Shown here: positions 26,632-37,438 of the stretch, in pieces
How positions within the stretch are numbered: position 1 is the stretch's first letter
How the letters are laid out: the number at the start of each line of letters is the position of its first letter
From: DASQFI01 sp963780895
GTDB lineage: Bacteria > Acidobacteriota > Vicinamibacteria > Vicinamibacterales > SCN-69-37
Reading direction: 5' to 3'
Assembly (NCBI GenBank): GCA_963780895.1
Contig: CAWAEG010000001.1
Span: 1,240,001 to 1,304,000 of the forward strand
Length of the DNA: 64,000 nt
The notes under the pieces: model-generated
Database searches by the model: none
Seen by the model: the letters and a program-made list of their open reading frames with translations, nothing else
Told to the model about the DNA's origin: nothing
Position numbers and translations under genes: made by a program

Positions 26632-26675
26632 CCTCGGGTTTCGTTTTGCCAAGTCAGCCGGAACGAAACCCGAGG
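26632..26675 (-). terminator. 14-bp perfect hairpin just downstream of rpsU (CTCGGG family)
   Basis: CCTCGGGTTTCGTT at 26632-26645 pairs perfectly with 26662-26675, starting 6 nt past the rpsU stop. It lacks a U-run, so it may act as an RNA-stabilising or REP-like hairpin rather than a classic terminator. The 15 nt GTCTAAGACCTCGGG around its left arm is identical to 53659-53673 in the rRNA operon. Confidence 0.55.
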
Positions 26676-26681
26676 CGGTTT

Positions 26682-26879
26682 CTACTCCAGCTCGCGCCGC
26701 TGCTTCTTGCGGGAACGCTTCCGCGCCAGTGCCTGCTTCGCGCGCTTTTTGTCGCCCGGCTTCAAATAAAAGGAGTGTTTCTTGATGTCCTTGATGATGT
26801 CTTCCTGCTGCACCTTTCGCTTGAAACGACGGAGCGCGCTTTCGATCGACTCGCCCTCCTGGATCTTCACTTCAGCCAA
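26682..26879 (-). CDS. rpsU: 30S ribosomal protein S21
   Basis: The 65-residue basic protein matches S21: AEVKIQEGESIESALRRFKR, then a helix and the Lys/Arg-rich tail RKRSRKKQRRELE. The frame is open further upstream, but family alignment places the start at TTG 26879 (LAEVKI). A purine-rich GGAAGGGGG lies upstream at a somewhat long distance. S21 assists initiation on the 30S subunit. The gene stands alone, divergent from purD, and is followed by a strong hairpin. Confidence 0.88.
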   Translation of the reverse strand: MAEVKIQEGESIESALRRFKRKVQQEDIIKDIKKHSFYLKPGDKKRAKQALARKRSRKKQRRELE

Positions 26880-27096
26880 GGCTTTGACACCCCCTTCCGA
26901 ACGAGGTTTCCCACTGGCTGCGCCTTTCGCGCCCAGGGGAACATAGAAGCCTAACATGAGAGGTCAGGCCGGGGACGACAGGTACGTCGGGTCCAAGGAA
27001 CGTTCTGGCGCAGGTCAACTTCCTTAAGCAGGAAAACGGCAGGAAGGTCCAACAGTTGGTCGATTGGTCGACCCCGTCGTACCCGCTAAAATCCGC

Positions 27097-28398
27097 ATGC
27101 CGATGAACGTTCTCGTGCTCGGTTCCGGCGGACGCGAACACGCGCTGGCGTGGCGCCTCGCGCGCGATCCCGAGGTCTCGGCCGTGGTGTGTGCGCCCGG
27201 CAACCCCGGCATCGCGCGCCTCAACCGCTGCGTCCCCGTCGATCTCGAGTCGCCCGACGACGTCCTGTCGCTCGCGGATCGCGAACGCGCCGATCTGACG
27301 GTCGTCGGGCCGGAAGCGCCGCTCGAACGCGGCGTTGCCGATCTGTTCCGCGCGTCGGGCCGTCCGATCGTGGGACCCTCGCGCGCGGCCGCCGCGCTCG
27401 AGTGTTCGAAGGCGTACGCCAAGGAGTTCATGCGGCGCCACGGCATTCCGACCGCTCGGTTCGTCGTCTGCGATCGTCTTGAAGACGCGCGGCGCGTGGT
27501 GGCGGGATCCGATTTCGGGTTTCCGGTCGTCGTGAAAGCCGATGGCCTCGCCGGCGGCAAAGGCGTCACGGTGGCCGCCAGTCGCGAAGAAGCCGATGCG
27601 GCCGTGCGCGCCGCCATGGAGGATCGACAGTTCGGCGCTGCCGGCACGTCGCTCGTCATCGAGGAATGTCTGACCGGCCCTGAAGTGTCGTTCTTCGTGA
27701 TCACGGACGGCGAAGAGGTGGTCGCGCTTTCGACCGCCCAGGACCACAAACGGATCTGGGATGGCGACCGCGGTCCGAACACCGGAGGCATGGGCGCGTT
27801 CGCGCCGAGCCCGCTCATGACGGCGGGACTCGTCACCGACGTGCTGGACCGCATCGCGAAACCGGTGGTGCACGGGATGCGCGCGGAGGGCCGGCCGTAT
27901 CAGGGTTTTCTCTACATCGGTCTGATGCTGACGTCGCGCGGACCGCAGGTGATCGAGTTCAACGTCCGGTTGGGTGATCCGGAAGCGCAGGTCGTGCTGC
28001 CACTCGTGGACGGACCGATCGCGGCCCTGTTTTTGGACGGTGCGACCGGGAGGCTGCGCGCGGGCCGCGTCTCCGAGAACAGCGACAAACTGGCGGGCGT
28101 CGTGCTTGCCGCCCGCAACTATCCCGGGCGGCCCGAGATTGGACACGAGATCCGCGGTCTCGAGGCTGCCGAAGCGGTCGAAGGCGCGCTCGTCTTTCAT
28201 GCCGGAACACGCGAAGTCGACGGACGCTTCCTGACCGCGGGCGGACGCGTACTCACGGTCGTCGGTCGCGCGCGCTCGTACGAGCGGGCAATCGAAACCG
28301 CGTACGAATCGGCCTCCCGGATCACGTTCGACGGCATGCAGTTCCGGCGGGACATTGGACAGAAAGCGATCGCCGCGGCCGCTCGCGCGGTCCGGTGA
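27097..28398 (+). CDS. purD: Phosphoribosylamine-glycine ligase
   Basis: The 433-residue ATP-grasp enzyme makes glycinamide ribonucleotide in step 2 of purine synthesis. Visible features are the N-terminal VLVLGSGGREHALAWRL and the ATP-grasp core VVVKADGLAGGKGVTVA. Also present are the PurD signature HKRIWDGDRGPNTGGMGAF and the metal-binding VIEFNVRLGDPEAQ. Full length is normal. ATG 27097 (MPMNVLVLGS) was chosen; ATG 27103 is equally plausible. It is divergent from rpsU and its stop overlaps the frame of purE. Confidence 0.93.
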   Translation: MPMNVLVLGSGGREHALAWRLARDPEVSAVVCAPGNPGIARLNRCVPVDLESPDDVLSLADRERADLTVVGPEAPLERGVADLFRASGRPIVGPSRAAAALECSKAYAKEFMRRHGIPTARFVVCDRLEDARRVVAGSDFGFPVVVKADGLAGGKGVTVAASREEADAAVRAAMEDRQFGAAGTSLVIEECLTGPEVSFFVITDGEEVVALSTAQDHKRIWDGDRGPNTGGMGAFAPSPLMTAGLVTDVLDRIAKPVVHGMRAEGRPYQGFLYIGLMLTSRGPQVIEFNVRLGDPEAQVVLPLVDGPIAALFLDGATGRLRAGRVSENSDKLAGVVLAARNYPGRPEIGHEIRGLEAAEAVEGALVFHAGTREVDGRFLTAGGRVLTVVGRARSYERAIETAYESASRITFDGMQFRRDIGQKAIAAAARAVR

Positions 28399-28412
28399 AC
28401 CAAGCGAGGAAC

Positions 28413-28901
28413 ATGGCTCTGGACGTTCTTATCCTGATGGGATCGGACTCGGACGCGCCCGTCATGTCGGCGGCGGTCGATGTGTTGAAAGAGCTCGGGC
28501 TCACGTGCGAGATGACGGTGGCCTCCGCGCACCGGTCGCCGAAGCGAGTCTTGCGGCTCGTCGAGGAGGCGCCCGGCCGCGGGGTCCGCGTGTTCATCGT
28601 CGGCGCCGGCGCCGCCGCTCATCTGGCCGGCGTGGTCGCCGCGCACACCACGCTGCCGGTCATCGGCGTGCCGATCGACTCGTCGGCGCTGAAAGGACTC
28701 GACGCGCTCCTTTCGACGGTGCAGATGCCGCCGGGTGTGCCGGTCGCGACGGTCGCCATCGGCAAACCAGGCGCGACGAATGCCGGCGTGCTGGCCGCCC
28801 AAATCCTCGCGCTGTCCGACACGGCTCTCGCGGGCCGGCTGCGCGACTACAAGGTCAGACTCGAAGAGAAGGTCGAGGCCGCGGCGAAAAAAATCGGGTA
28901 A
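28413..28901 (+). CDS. purE: N5-carboxyaminoimidazole ribonucleotide mutase
   Basis: The 162-residue class I PurE has LILMGSDSDAPVMSAAVDVL, the active-site SAHRSPKRVL and VFIVGAGAAAHLAGVVAAHT. It converts N5-CAIR to CAIR. A class I PurE normally works with PurK, which is not in this window. The open frame reaches a GTG at 28395 overlapping purD, but ATG 28413 has CGAGGAAC directly before it and starts at the usual place. Its 3' end lies inside the terminator of the convergent rlmN gene. Confidence 0.93.
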   Translation: MALDVLILMGSDSDAPVMSAAVDVLKELGLTCEMTVASAHRSPKRVLRLVEEAPGRGVRVFIVGAGAAAHLAGVVAAHTTLPVIGVPIDSSALKGLDALLSTVQMPPGVPVATVAIGKPGATNAGVLAAQILALSDTALAGRLRDYKVRLEEKVEAAAKKIG

Positions 28902-28911
28902 TGACCCGATT
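28884..28911 (-). terminator. Rho-independent terminator of rlmN, overlapping the purE end
   Basis: On the minus strand AATCGGGT pairs with ACCCGATT (8 bp, loop CATT), followed by a run of Ts. The stem begins at the rlmN stop and the T-run lies within the last codons of purE, so the convergent genes share this DNA. Confidence 0.75.
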
Positions 28912-29977
28912 ACTCAATTCTTCTCGCCAACTCCTGCCCCTTCGACGGCCGCTCTGTCTCGACGATCAGCTGACCGCATGCGGCGCGGATGTCCCGGCCG
29001 CGGCTCTTCCGGACGAGCACCCGGACGCCGCGTTCCGCAAGAATCTTCGCGAACGCGTTGACGCGGTCGTCGGATGGACGCGTGAAGGGAATCCCTGCCG
29101 CGTCGTTCAGCGGCATCAGGTTGACCTTGCCCTTGATCCCGGTCAGGAGCCTGACCAGCCGGCGCGCGTCTTCGGGCGTGTCGTTCACGTGGTCGAGCAG
29201 CACGTACTCGAACGTGATTCGCCGTCGGCGAGCGAGCGGGAATCTCCGGCAGGCATCGAGAAGATCTTTCAGTGGATACCGGCGGTTGACGGGCACGAGC
29301 TGATTGCGGAGATCGTCAGTCGTCGCGTGCAGCGAGATCGCCAGGTTGGGCATCAGAGGCTCGGTGGCGAGTTGCTCCAGCGCCGGGAGAATCCCGACCG
29401 TCGAGAGCGTGACCCGACGCGGATGCAGGCGCAGGCCTTCCTCGTCGGCCAGGATGCGGAGCGCTTTCATCGTCGCGTCGTAGTTGTGGAGCGGCTCGCC
29501 CATGCCCATGAGGACGATGTTGAAAGGCGTACCGGCGAGGCCGGTGTCGTGCGCGAGCATCCGGACCTGCCCGGCGATTTCGCCGGCCGTGAGGTGCCGC
29601 GAGAGTCCCATTTTTCCGGTGAGACAGAAGCTGCATCCGATCGCGCACCCGACCTGCGTCGAGATGCAGAACGTCTGCGCGGGCGTGTCGGGGATGTAGA
29701 CGGCTTCGATCCGACGGCGGTCGGCGAGGCGCAGCAGGAATTTCGTCGTCCCGTCCACGGACGTCTGGCGGGAGGCGATCGCGGGCGACTCGAGCGAGAA
29801 CGCCGCGGCAAGCTGTTCGCGCAGGTCCTGGCCGAGGTTGCTCATCGCGGCGAAATCGGTGACGCCGCGCCGGTAGATCCAGTGCAGGATCTGGCGGCCC
29901 CGGTAACGAGGCGCGCCGAGATCCGCGAGAGCCTGCTCGAGCTCCTGGCGATCGAGATTCTGAGGGTCCGTTTTCAT
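28910..29977 (-). CDS. rlmN: 23S rRNA/tRNA adenine-C2 methyltransferase RlmN
   Basis: The 355-residue radical SAM enzyme methylates A2503 of 23S rRNA and A37 of some tRNAs. The radical SAM Cys triad is in CAIGCSFCLTGKMG, followed by VLMGMGEPLHNY. The C-terminal methyl-carrier Cys is in RDIRAACGQL. ATG 29977 (MKTDPQNLDRQELEQAL) matches the family start; the ATG-like extension upstream is not typical. The gene interrupts the plus-strand purine genes and is divergent from the M16 peptidase. It probably has its own promoter at about 30000-30060. Confidence 0.93.
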   Translation of the reverse strand: MKTDPQNLDRQELEQALADLGAPRYRGRQILHWIYRRGVTDFAAMSNLGQDLREQLAAAFSLESPAIASRQTSVDGTTKFLLRLADRRRIEAVYIPDTPAQTFCISTQVGCAIGCSFCLTGKMGLSRHLTAGEIAGQVRMLAHDTGLAGTPFNIVLMGMGEPLHNYDATMKALRILADEEGLRLHPRRVTLSTVGILPALEQLATEPLMPNLAISLHATTDDLRNQLVPVNRRYPLKDLLDACRRFPLARRRRITFEYVLLDHVNDTPEDARRLVRLLTGIKGKVNLMPLNDAAGIPFTRPSDDRVNAFAKILAERGVRVLVRKSRGRDIRAACGQLIVETERPSKGQELARRIE

Positions 29978-30115
29978 GTCTGGCGCCCGCGGACCGGAAA
30001 CACTCCCCGGAATGTTTTGTGATAGCATTAGTCTTCTTGACGCTTGCTGCTAAAGTCAAGCCAGTGAACAACTTAGAGCTCTGCGTACCGGACCGCCGCC
30101 GGCCCGGGTGTCACG

Positions 30116-31372
30116 ATGGTCATTGAAGAAACGTTGCCGTCCGGGATGCGGCTGGTGACGGAATCCATCGGCCACGTCCGATCGGTCACGGTGGGCGTCT
30201 GGGTGACGCGCGGATCGCGCCACGAGGCGGACGAAGAGAGCGGCGTCGCCCATTTCGTCGAGCACATGCTCTTCAAGGGCACGACGTCACGATCGGCGCG
30301 CGAGATCGCGCAGACGATTGATTCGATTGGCGGCCAGCTCGACGCGTTCACCGCGAAAGAGTACGCCGGCTACTACATCAAGGTCCTGGACGAGCATCTG
30401 CCGGTCGCGATCGATCTGTTGAGCGACATGCTTCTTCGGCCGGCGCTCGCGCCCGGGGACGTGCTCAAGGAGCAGCAGGTCATCCTCGAAGAAATCAAGA
30501 TGGTCGAGGATGCGCCCGACGACCTGGTCCACGAGCTCTTCGCGCAGCAGTTCTGGTCGAAGCACCCGCTCGGCCGCCCGATTCTGGGCACGCCCGAAAC
30601 GGTGACGTCGTTTGATTCCGACGGGCTGCGGCGGTATTTCAGCCGGAGCTACGTCGCGCCGCATCTGATCATCGCGGCGGCGGGGAACCTCGAGCACGGG
30701 GCGCTGAGAGATCTCATCGAGCGCGGATTCGAGCAGCTGCCGCGTGGACACCAGGCGCCCAAGAGCGCGCCGCCGGCGGTGACTCCGGGCCTGACGCGGC
30801 GGACCAAGGACATCGAGCAGGCGCATCTCTGCGTCGGGACCCCGGCCTATCCGCAGGCGCACGAGGATCGCCACGCGATCTACGTGTTGAACACGATCCT
30901 CGGCGGGTCGATGAGCTCGCGGCTGTTCCAGCACATCCGGGAAGAGCGCGGGCTGGCCTACGCGGTCTTCAGCAATCTGACGACCTACAGCGACGCGGGC
31001 ATGATCACGGTCTATGCCGGGTGCGGGACGGAAAAGGTCAGCCAGGTCGTGGACCTGACGCTGCAGGAGCTGCGCGTGCTGCGCGACACGCCCGTGCCGG
31101 CCGACGAGCTGACCCGGGCGAAGGATCATCTCAAGGGCAGCCTGATGCTGAGCCTCGAGAACACGTCCAGCCGGATGTCGCAGCTGGCGCGTCACGAAAT
31201 CTACTTCGGCCGCAGTTTCACCCTCGACGAGATCCTGGCGAGCATCGAGAGGGTCTCGGCCGACGACGTTCAACGCGTGGCCGGCGACCTGTTCCAGGAC
31301 GCCAATCTGGTCGCAACGGTCGTCGGGCCGGAATCGAGCTCGCCCGTGACGGCCGACCAACTGAGGGTCTGA
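30116..31372 (+). CDS. M16 family zinc metallopeptidase
   Basis: The 418-residue protein resembles single-chain mitochondrial-processing-peptidase-like M16B enzymes. The inverted zinc motif HxxEH is at residues 46-50 (HFVEHMLFKGT), with the downstream acidic helix LEEIKMVEDAPDDLVHELF. The C-terminal half has the R/Y-pair region SSRLFQHIREERGLAYAVFS. There is no signal peptide, so it is probably cytoplasmic or processes peptides at the membrane. It ends 5 nt before purB and may be transcribed with it. Confidence 0.88.
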   Translation: MVIEETLPSGMRLVTESIGHVRSVTVGVWVTRGSRHEADEESGVAHFVEHMLFKGTTSRSAREIAQTIDSIGGQLDAFTAKEYAGYYIKVLDEHLPVAIDLLSDMLLRPALAPGDVLKEQQVILEEIKMVEDAPDDLVHELFAQQFWSKHPLGRPILGTPETVTSFDSDGLRRYFSRSYVAPHLIIAAAGNLEHGALRDLIERGFEQLPRGHQAPKSAPPAVTPGLTRRTKDIEQAHLCVGTPAYPQAHEDRHAIYVLNTILGGSMSSRLFQHIREERGLAYAVFSNLTTYSDAGMITVYAGCGTEKVSQVVDLTLQELRVLRDTPVPADELTRAKDHLKGSLMLSLENTSSRMSQLARHEIYFGRSFTLDEILASIERVSADDVQRVAGDLFQDANLVATVVGPESSSPVTADQLRV

Positions 31373-31377
31373 CACGG

Positions 31378-32695
31378 ATGATCGCGCGCTACACGCACCC
31401 GGAGATGGGCGCGATTTGGAGCGACGCCAGAAAGTACGAGACGTGGCTCGAGGTCGAGCTGGCGGCCACCGACGTGCTCGCGGAGGCCGGCATCGTCCCG
31501 ACGAACGACGCCCGTGACCTTCGCGCGCGCGCCGGGTTCGACATCGCGCGCATCGACGACATCGAGCGCACCACGCAGCACGACGTCATCGCGTTTACCA
31601 CGGCCGTCGCCGAGCGCGCCGGGCCGTCGGCTCGCTGGCTGCACTTCGGCCTGACCTCCTCGGACGTGCTCGACACGGCGCTCGCGCTGCAGATGCGCGA
31701 ATCGTGCGATCTCGATCCTGCGGGACATCGATGCGCTGGCTGATGCCATCCGCACGCGCGCCGAGGAGCACCGGCGGACGCCCATGATCGGCCGCACGCA
31801 CGGCGTACACGCCGAGCCGATGACGCTTGGCGTGAAGCTGGCGCTCTGGCACGCGGAGGTCGAGCGCGGCCGCGAACGGATCCGCCGGGCCCGCGAGACG
31901 GTGTCGGTCGGCAAGCTCTCGGGCGCGGTCGGGATGTTCGCGCACCTCGATCCGGCGATCGAACAGGCCGTCTGCAAACGACTCGGGCTCGCGCCGGCGC
32001 CGGTCGCGTCGCAGGTCATCCAGCGCGATCGCCACGCGGAGCTGATGACGGCGCTGGCCATCATGGCCGCCTCGCTCGAGAAGTTCGCGCTCGAGATCCG
32101 CGGATTGCAGAAAACGGAGATTGGCGAGATCGAAGAGCCGTTCGGCAAGGGCCAGAAGGGCTCGTCGGCCATGCCGCACAAGCGGAATCCGATCGGCTGC
32201 GAGCAGATCGTCGGTCTGGCGCGGCTCCTGCGCGCGAACGCGATGGCCGCGCTCGAGAACGTCGCGCTCTGGCACGAGCGCGACATCTCGCATTCGTCGG
32301 TCGAGCGTGTGATTCTGCCGGACAGCTTCATCGCGCTCGATCACATGCTGCGGCGCTTCACCCGAATCGTCGCCGGCATGGTGGTCTATCGCGAGCGCAT
32401 GATGGAGAATCTCAAACGCTCACGCGGGGTCGTGTTTTCCGGCACGCTGCTGCTCGAGCTGGCCCGCCGGGGGGTCTCGCGCGAGGACGCCTACGAGTGG
32501 GTGCAGCGCAACGCCATGCGGTCCTTTCACGAGCAGCGCGACTTCAAGGACCTCGTCGCGGCCGACCCCGACATCGCCGCGCGACTCTCGCGCGAGGCGA
32601 TCGATCGCGCCTTCGATCTCGAGGCGCAGCTGCGAAACGTGGACGCGATTTTCGAACGGGTGTTCAACCAGGTTGCGGTCGGCGCGAGAACGTAG
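31378..32695 (+). CDS. purB: Adenylosuccinate lyase, one apparent frameshift
   Basis: PurB acts twice in purine synthesis, releasing fumarate from SAICAR and from adenylosuccinate. The N-terminus MIARYTHPEMGAIWSDARKY and FGLTSSDVLDTALALQMRE are in one frame, which stops at about 31743. The rest (RDIDALADAIRTRAEEHRRT, IGRTHGVHAEPMTLG and the fumarase signature GSSAMPHKRNP) is in another. The shift lies near 31708-31716. Because purB is normally essential in such a cluster, a sequencing error is the likelier cause. Reconstructed length is about 439 residues. Confidence 0.85.
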
Positions 32696-32710
32696 GAGGC
32701 GCCGCAGGCG

Positions 32711-32720
32711 CTTCGGCGAG
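32711..32720 (+). repeat. Decamer CTTCGGCGAG in the purB-purS gap
   Basis: This is an exact copy of a 10-mer that also occurs at 47834-47843 and 48047-48056 (reverse) and at 49709-49718 and 54150-54159, all around the rRNA operon. Here it is part of an imperfect palindrome, CGCTTCGGCGAG followed by TCTCGCCGGAGCG. Confidence 0.6.
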
Positions 32721-32766
32721 TCTCGCCGGAGCGTTGAGCGGAGGCAGGAGTGGGGCACAGCACAAC

Positions 32767-32999
32767 ATGAAAGCGCGAGTGTTCGTGACGTTGAAGCCGT
32801 CGGTGTTCGATCCGCAGGGCAACACGATCGCCCAGGCGCTCCAGTCGCTCGGCTATGGCACGGTCGCCGACGTGCGTCAGGGCAAATACTTCGAGCTCGA
32901 TCTGGACGTCTCGACGGCCGGCGAGGCGCACCGGCTCGCGTCGGAGGTCGCCGAAAAGGTCCTGGCCAATCCGGTGATCGAAAGCTTTCGGATAGAGAC

Positions 33000-33003
<4 letters not shown>
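32767..33003 (+). CDS. purS: Phosphoribosylformylglycinamidine synthase subunit PurS
   Basis: The 78-residue protein has the PurS pattern: a first strand KARVFVTLKPSVFDPQGNTI, helix AQALQSLGYGTV, then VRQGKYFELDL. It bridges PurL and PurQ in the FGAM synthase complex of bacteria with small PurL. ATG 32767 starts at the usual position; the longer open frame is antisense-like. The stop overlaps the purQ start (ATGA). Confidence 0.92.
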
Positions 33004-33754
<751 letters not shown>

Positions 33755-33758
<4 letters not shown>

Positions 33759-35992
33759 GCTACGACGACGCGATCCTTGAACGTCATGGGCTTTCGCGCG
33801 ACGAATACGTGCGGATCATCGATCTGCTCGGCCGCGAGCCCAACCTGACCGAGCTCGGCATGTTCTCGGTCATGTGGTCCGAACACTGCAGCTACAAGAG
33901 CTCGCGGGTTCACCTGAGAACGCTCCCGACCGAAGGGCCGCGCGTCGTCCAGGGCCCGGGTGAAAACGCCGGCGCCGTGGACATTGGCGACGGCCTCGCC
34001 GCGGTGTTCAAGATCGAGTCGCACAATCATCCGTCGTTCATCGAGCCCTACCAGGGCGCCGCGACGGGCGTCGGCGGCATTATTCGCGACATCTTCACGA
34101 TGGGCGCGCGGCCGATCGCGTTGCTCGACTCCCTCCGGTTCGGGCCGCTCGACGATCCGCGCAACCGGCGCATTCTGTCCGGCGTCGTCGCCGGCATCGG
34201 CGGATACGGGAACAGCATCGGGATTCCGACCGTCGGCGGCGAAGTGATGTTCGACGAGACCTACGCCGGCAACCCGCTCGTGAACGCGTTTTGTCTCGGC
34301 GTTGCCCGGCGCGACGCGATCGTCCGCGGACGGGCGAGCGGCATCGGCAACGCCGTGTACTACGTCGGCGCCAAGACCGGACGCGACGGCATTCACGGCG
34401 CGACCATGGCGTCGGCGGAGTTCGACGAGCGGTCCGCCGAAAAACGGCCCGCCGTCCAGGTGGGCGATCCGTTCATGGAAAAACTCCTGCTCGAGGCGTG
34501 CCTCGAGGTCATGAAGACGGACGCCGTGGTCGGCGTGCAGGACATGGGCGCCGCCGGGCTGACCTGCGCGACCAGCGAGACCGGCAGCCGGGGCGGCGTC
34601 GGCATCGACATCGACATCGCGGACGTGCCGCAGCGGGAATCCGGCATGACGCCGTACGAGATCCTGCTCTCCGAATCGCAGGAGCGGATGCTGCTGATCG
34701 TCAAGCACGGCCGCGAAGCCGAGGTCGAGAGCATCTTCGAGAAATGGGATCTGCACGCCGTGCGCATCGGCCAGGTGACGGCCGACGGCATCCTGCGCGT
34801 GCGGGATCGGGACACCATCGTCGCGGAGATCCCGAACCGGGCCCTGACCGACGAGGCGCCCGTCTACCGGCGTCCGATGGCGCCGCCGGCGAATTTCGAA
34901 GAGCTGCGGCGGCTTCCTGACGAGGTTCGCCAGCCGGTGTCGCGCCCGAACGACGCGCTGCTGTCGCTCGTCGGGTCGCCGACCGTCGCCAGCAAGCGAT
35001 GGATCTTCCAGCAGTACGACTACATGGTGCGCACGAACACGATCGTCGCGGCCGGGCTCGGGCCGGGTGTGGTCCGCGTGAAGGGCACGAACCGCGCACT
35101 GGCGGTCTCGCTCGACGGCAACGGCCGGTTCTGTCTGCTCGACCCGCGGCAGGGAACCCGGCTCGCGCTCGCGGAGGCCGCGCGGAATGTCGCGTGCGCC
35201 GGCGCGGCGCCGATCGGCGCGACCAACTGTCTGAACTTCGGCAATCCCGAACGGCCGGACATCATGTGGCAGTTCGCCGAGGCCGTGGCCGGTCTCGGCG
35301 ACGCGTGCCGGGCGCTCGAGATTCCCGTGACCGGCGGCAACGTCAGCCTCTACAACGAGACCGACGGGCGCGCGATCCTGCCAACGCCGGTCATCGGGGT
35401 CGTCGGGCTCCTCCAGGACGCGTCGAACGTGCGCGGGCGCGTGTTTCCCGAAGAAGGGCTCGAGATCGTTCTGCTGGGCGACGGCGCCGGCGAGCTGGGC
35501 GGGAGCGAGTTCCTGAAGACGATCCACGGCGTGATTCGCGGCGTGCCGCCGGCGCTCGATCTCGCGCGTGAGCGCGCGCTGCAGCGGCTGATCGTCGACC
35601 TCATCAGCCGCGGGCTCGTCCGGTCGGCGCATGATTGCGCCGAAGGCGGCTTCGCCGTGGCGCTTGCCGAGTGTTGCTTCGAGTCGGGCGGCATTGGCGC
35701 GGTGACGACCATTCCGGGCGTGACGGGCGTGGACGGTATGGACCGTGTGGCGGCGACGTTGTTTGGCGAGTCCGCGTCGCGGGTCGTCGTGAGTGTGGCG
35801 CCCGCCGAGGTGGCGACGGTCGTGGCGGCGGCCTCGCGCGCGAACGTGCCGGCGACCCGCGTCGGCCGCACCGGCGGACGCGCGATCCGGATCGCCATCG
35901 ATGAACAAGTGGTCGTGGACCTCGGCCTGTCGGAAGCCGAGGCGCGGTGGACCGCGGTTCTGTCAAACTGGTTGGACGGACAGGCGGCCTGA
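33755..35992 (+). CDS. purL: Phosphoribosylformylglycinamidine synthase subunit PurL
   Basis: The 745-residue small-type PurL catalyses the ATP-dependent synthetase step. Visible are EHCSYKSSRVHLRTLPTEG, FKIESHNHPSFIEPYQGAAT, GVGGIIRDIFTMGARP, and in the second half ATNCLNFGNPERPDIM and ITGGNVSLYNET-like VTGGNVSLYNET. The catalytic His is in SEHCSY. It is full length without interruption. It acts with PurS and PurQ encoded just upstream. Confidence 0.95.
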
Positions 35993-36037
35993 GCGCGATC
36001 GGCGGCTGATCGCGCGTCAGTCCGGGAGATCTGAATC

Positions 36038-37438
36038 GTGCCCTACAAAGACGAATGTGGCGTGTTCGGGATCTACGGTCATTCCGAGTCCGCCAACCTG
36101 ACCTACCTGGGTCTGTACGCGCTGCAGCATCGCGGCCAGGAAAGCGTCGGCATCGCGTCGTCGGACGGCGGCCGGCTCAAGATCCACAAGGCCATGGGAT
36201 ACGTGGCCGACACGTTCAACGAAGCGACCATCACCGGCCTCGAGGGGATGATGGCCATCGGCCACGTCCGGTACTCCACCGCCGGCGACAGCGGGATCAA
36301 GAACGCGCAGCCGATTCTGATTGACTGCGCGCACGGCGAGATTGCCATCGCCCACAACGGCAACATCGTCAACGCCCGGGAGCTCCGCGACACGCTCGTC
36401 CGGCAAGGGTCGATCTTCCAGACCACCAGCGACACCGAGGTGCTGCTGCACCTCTTCGCGCGATCGCAGGCAGCCTCGCCGGTGCAGGCGCTGGTCGAAT
36501 CGGTCTCGCAGGCCCAGGGTGCGTTTTCTCTCGTGCTGCTGACCAAAGATCACCTGATCGCCGTGCGCGATCCGCACGGGTTCCGCCCGCTGACGCTCGG
36601 CAGGCTCGGCGACGCGTACATCGTCTGCTCGGAGACCTGCGCGCTCGATCTCATCGACGCCGAGTGGGTACGCGACATCGAGCCGGGCGAGGTGTTCATC
36701 GTCGGGCCGGAGGGCACCAAATCGATCCATCCGTTCGCCCCCGCGCCGTCGGCGCACTGCATCTTCGAGCACGTGTACTTCGCCCGGCCCGATTCGTACG
36801 TGTTCGGGAAGAGCGTTAACGAGGTCCGGACGGAGCTGGGCCGCCGGCTGGCCACCGAGCAGCCGGCCGGGGCCGAGGTCGTGGTGCCGATTCCCGATTC
36901 GGGCGTCTGCGCGGCCACCGGATTCGCCGAGCGATCGGGTCTGCCGCTGCAGATGGGGCTGATCCGCAATCACTATGTCGGGCGGACGTTCATCGAGCCG
37001 CACCAGTCGATCCGCCACTTCGGCGTTCGCGTGAAGCTGAATCCGGTCAAGAGCATTCTGCACGGTCGGCGGGTTGTGCTCGTCGACGATTCGATCGTGC
37101 GCGGCACCACGAGCCGGAAGATCGTACGGATGGTGCGCGCCGCGGGCGCCAGCGAAGTGCACATGCGCATCAGCTGCCCGCCGACGATTTCGCCGTGCTT
37201 CTACGGCGTGGACACGCCGCAGAAGGCGGAGCTCATCGCGGCGAATCAGTCGCTCGAGGAGATTCGCCGGTTCATCGACGCCGACTCACTGGGGTATCTG
37301 AGCCTCGAGGGGTTGCTCGCTTCGGTCGGGTCGGCCCAGCAGGCATATTGCACGTCGTGCTACACGGGACACTACCCGGTCGCGGTGCCGTCGAACGAAC
37401 AGGCGTACTTGCAGTTGGCGCTGAAGCTCGTCGAATGA
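36038..37438 (+). CDS. purF: Amidophosphoribosyltransferase
   Basis: The 466-residue enzyme catalyses the first committed step, adding glutamine-derived ammonia to PRPP. It begins with GTG and a six-residue propeptide (MPYKDE) before the nucleophile Cys7 (CGVFGIYGH), so self-cleavage is expected. The PRPP-binding loop is VVLVDDSIVRGTTSRKIVRM. Cys residues in the C-terminal part (SCPPTISPC, YCTSCYTG) could ligate an Fe-S cluster, as in Bacillus-type PurF. The stop overlaps the start of the HEAT gene. Confidence 0.94.
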   Translation: MPYKDECGVFGIYGHSESANLTYLGLYALQHRGQESVGIASSDGGRLKIHKAMGYVADTFNEATITGLEGMMAIGHVRYSTAGDSGIKNAQPILIDCAHGEIAIAHNGNIVNARELRDTLVRQGSIFQTTSDTEVLLHLFARSQAASPVQALVESVSQAQGAFSLVLLTKDHLIAVRDPHGFRPLTLGRLGDAYIVCSETCALDLIDAEWVRDIEPGEVFIVGPEGTKSIHPFAPAPSAHCIFEHVYFARPDSYVFGKSVNEVRTELGRRLATEQPAGAEVVVPIPDSGVCAATGFAERSGLPLQMGLIRNHYVGRTFIEPHQSIRHFGVRVKLNPVKSILHGRRVVLVDDSIVRGTTSRKIVRMVRAAGASEVHMRISCPPTISPCFYGVDTPQKAELIAANQSLEEIRRFIDADSLGYLSLEGLLASVGSAQQAYCTSCYTGHYPVAVPSNEQAYLQLALKLVE

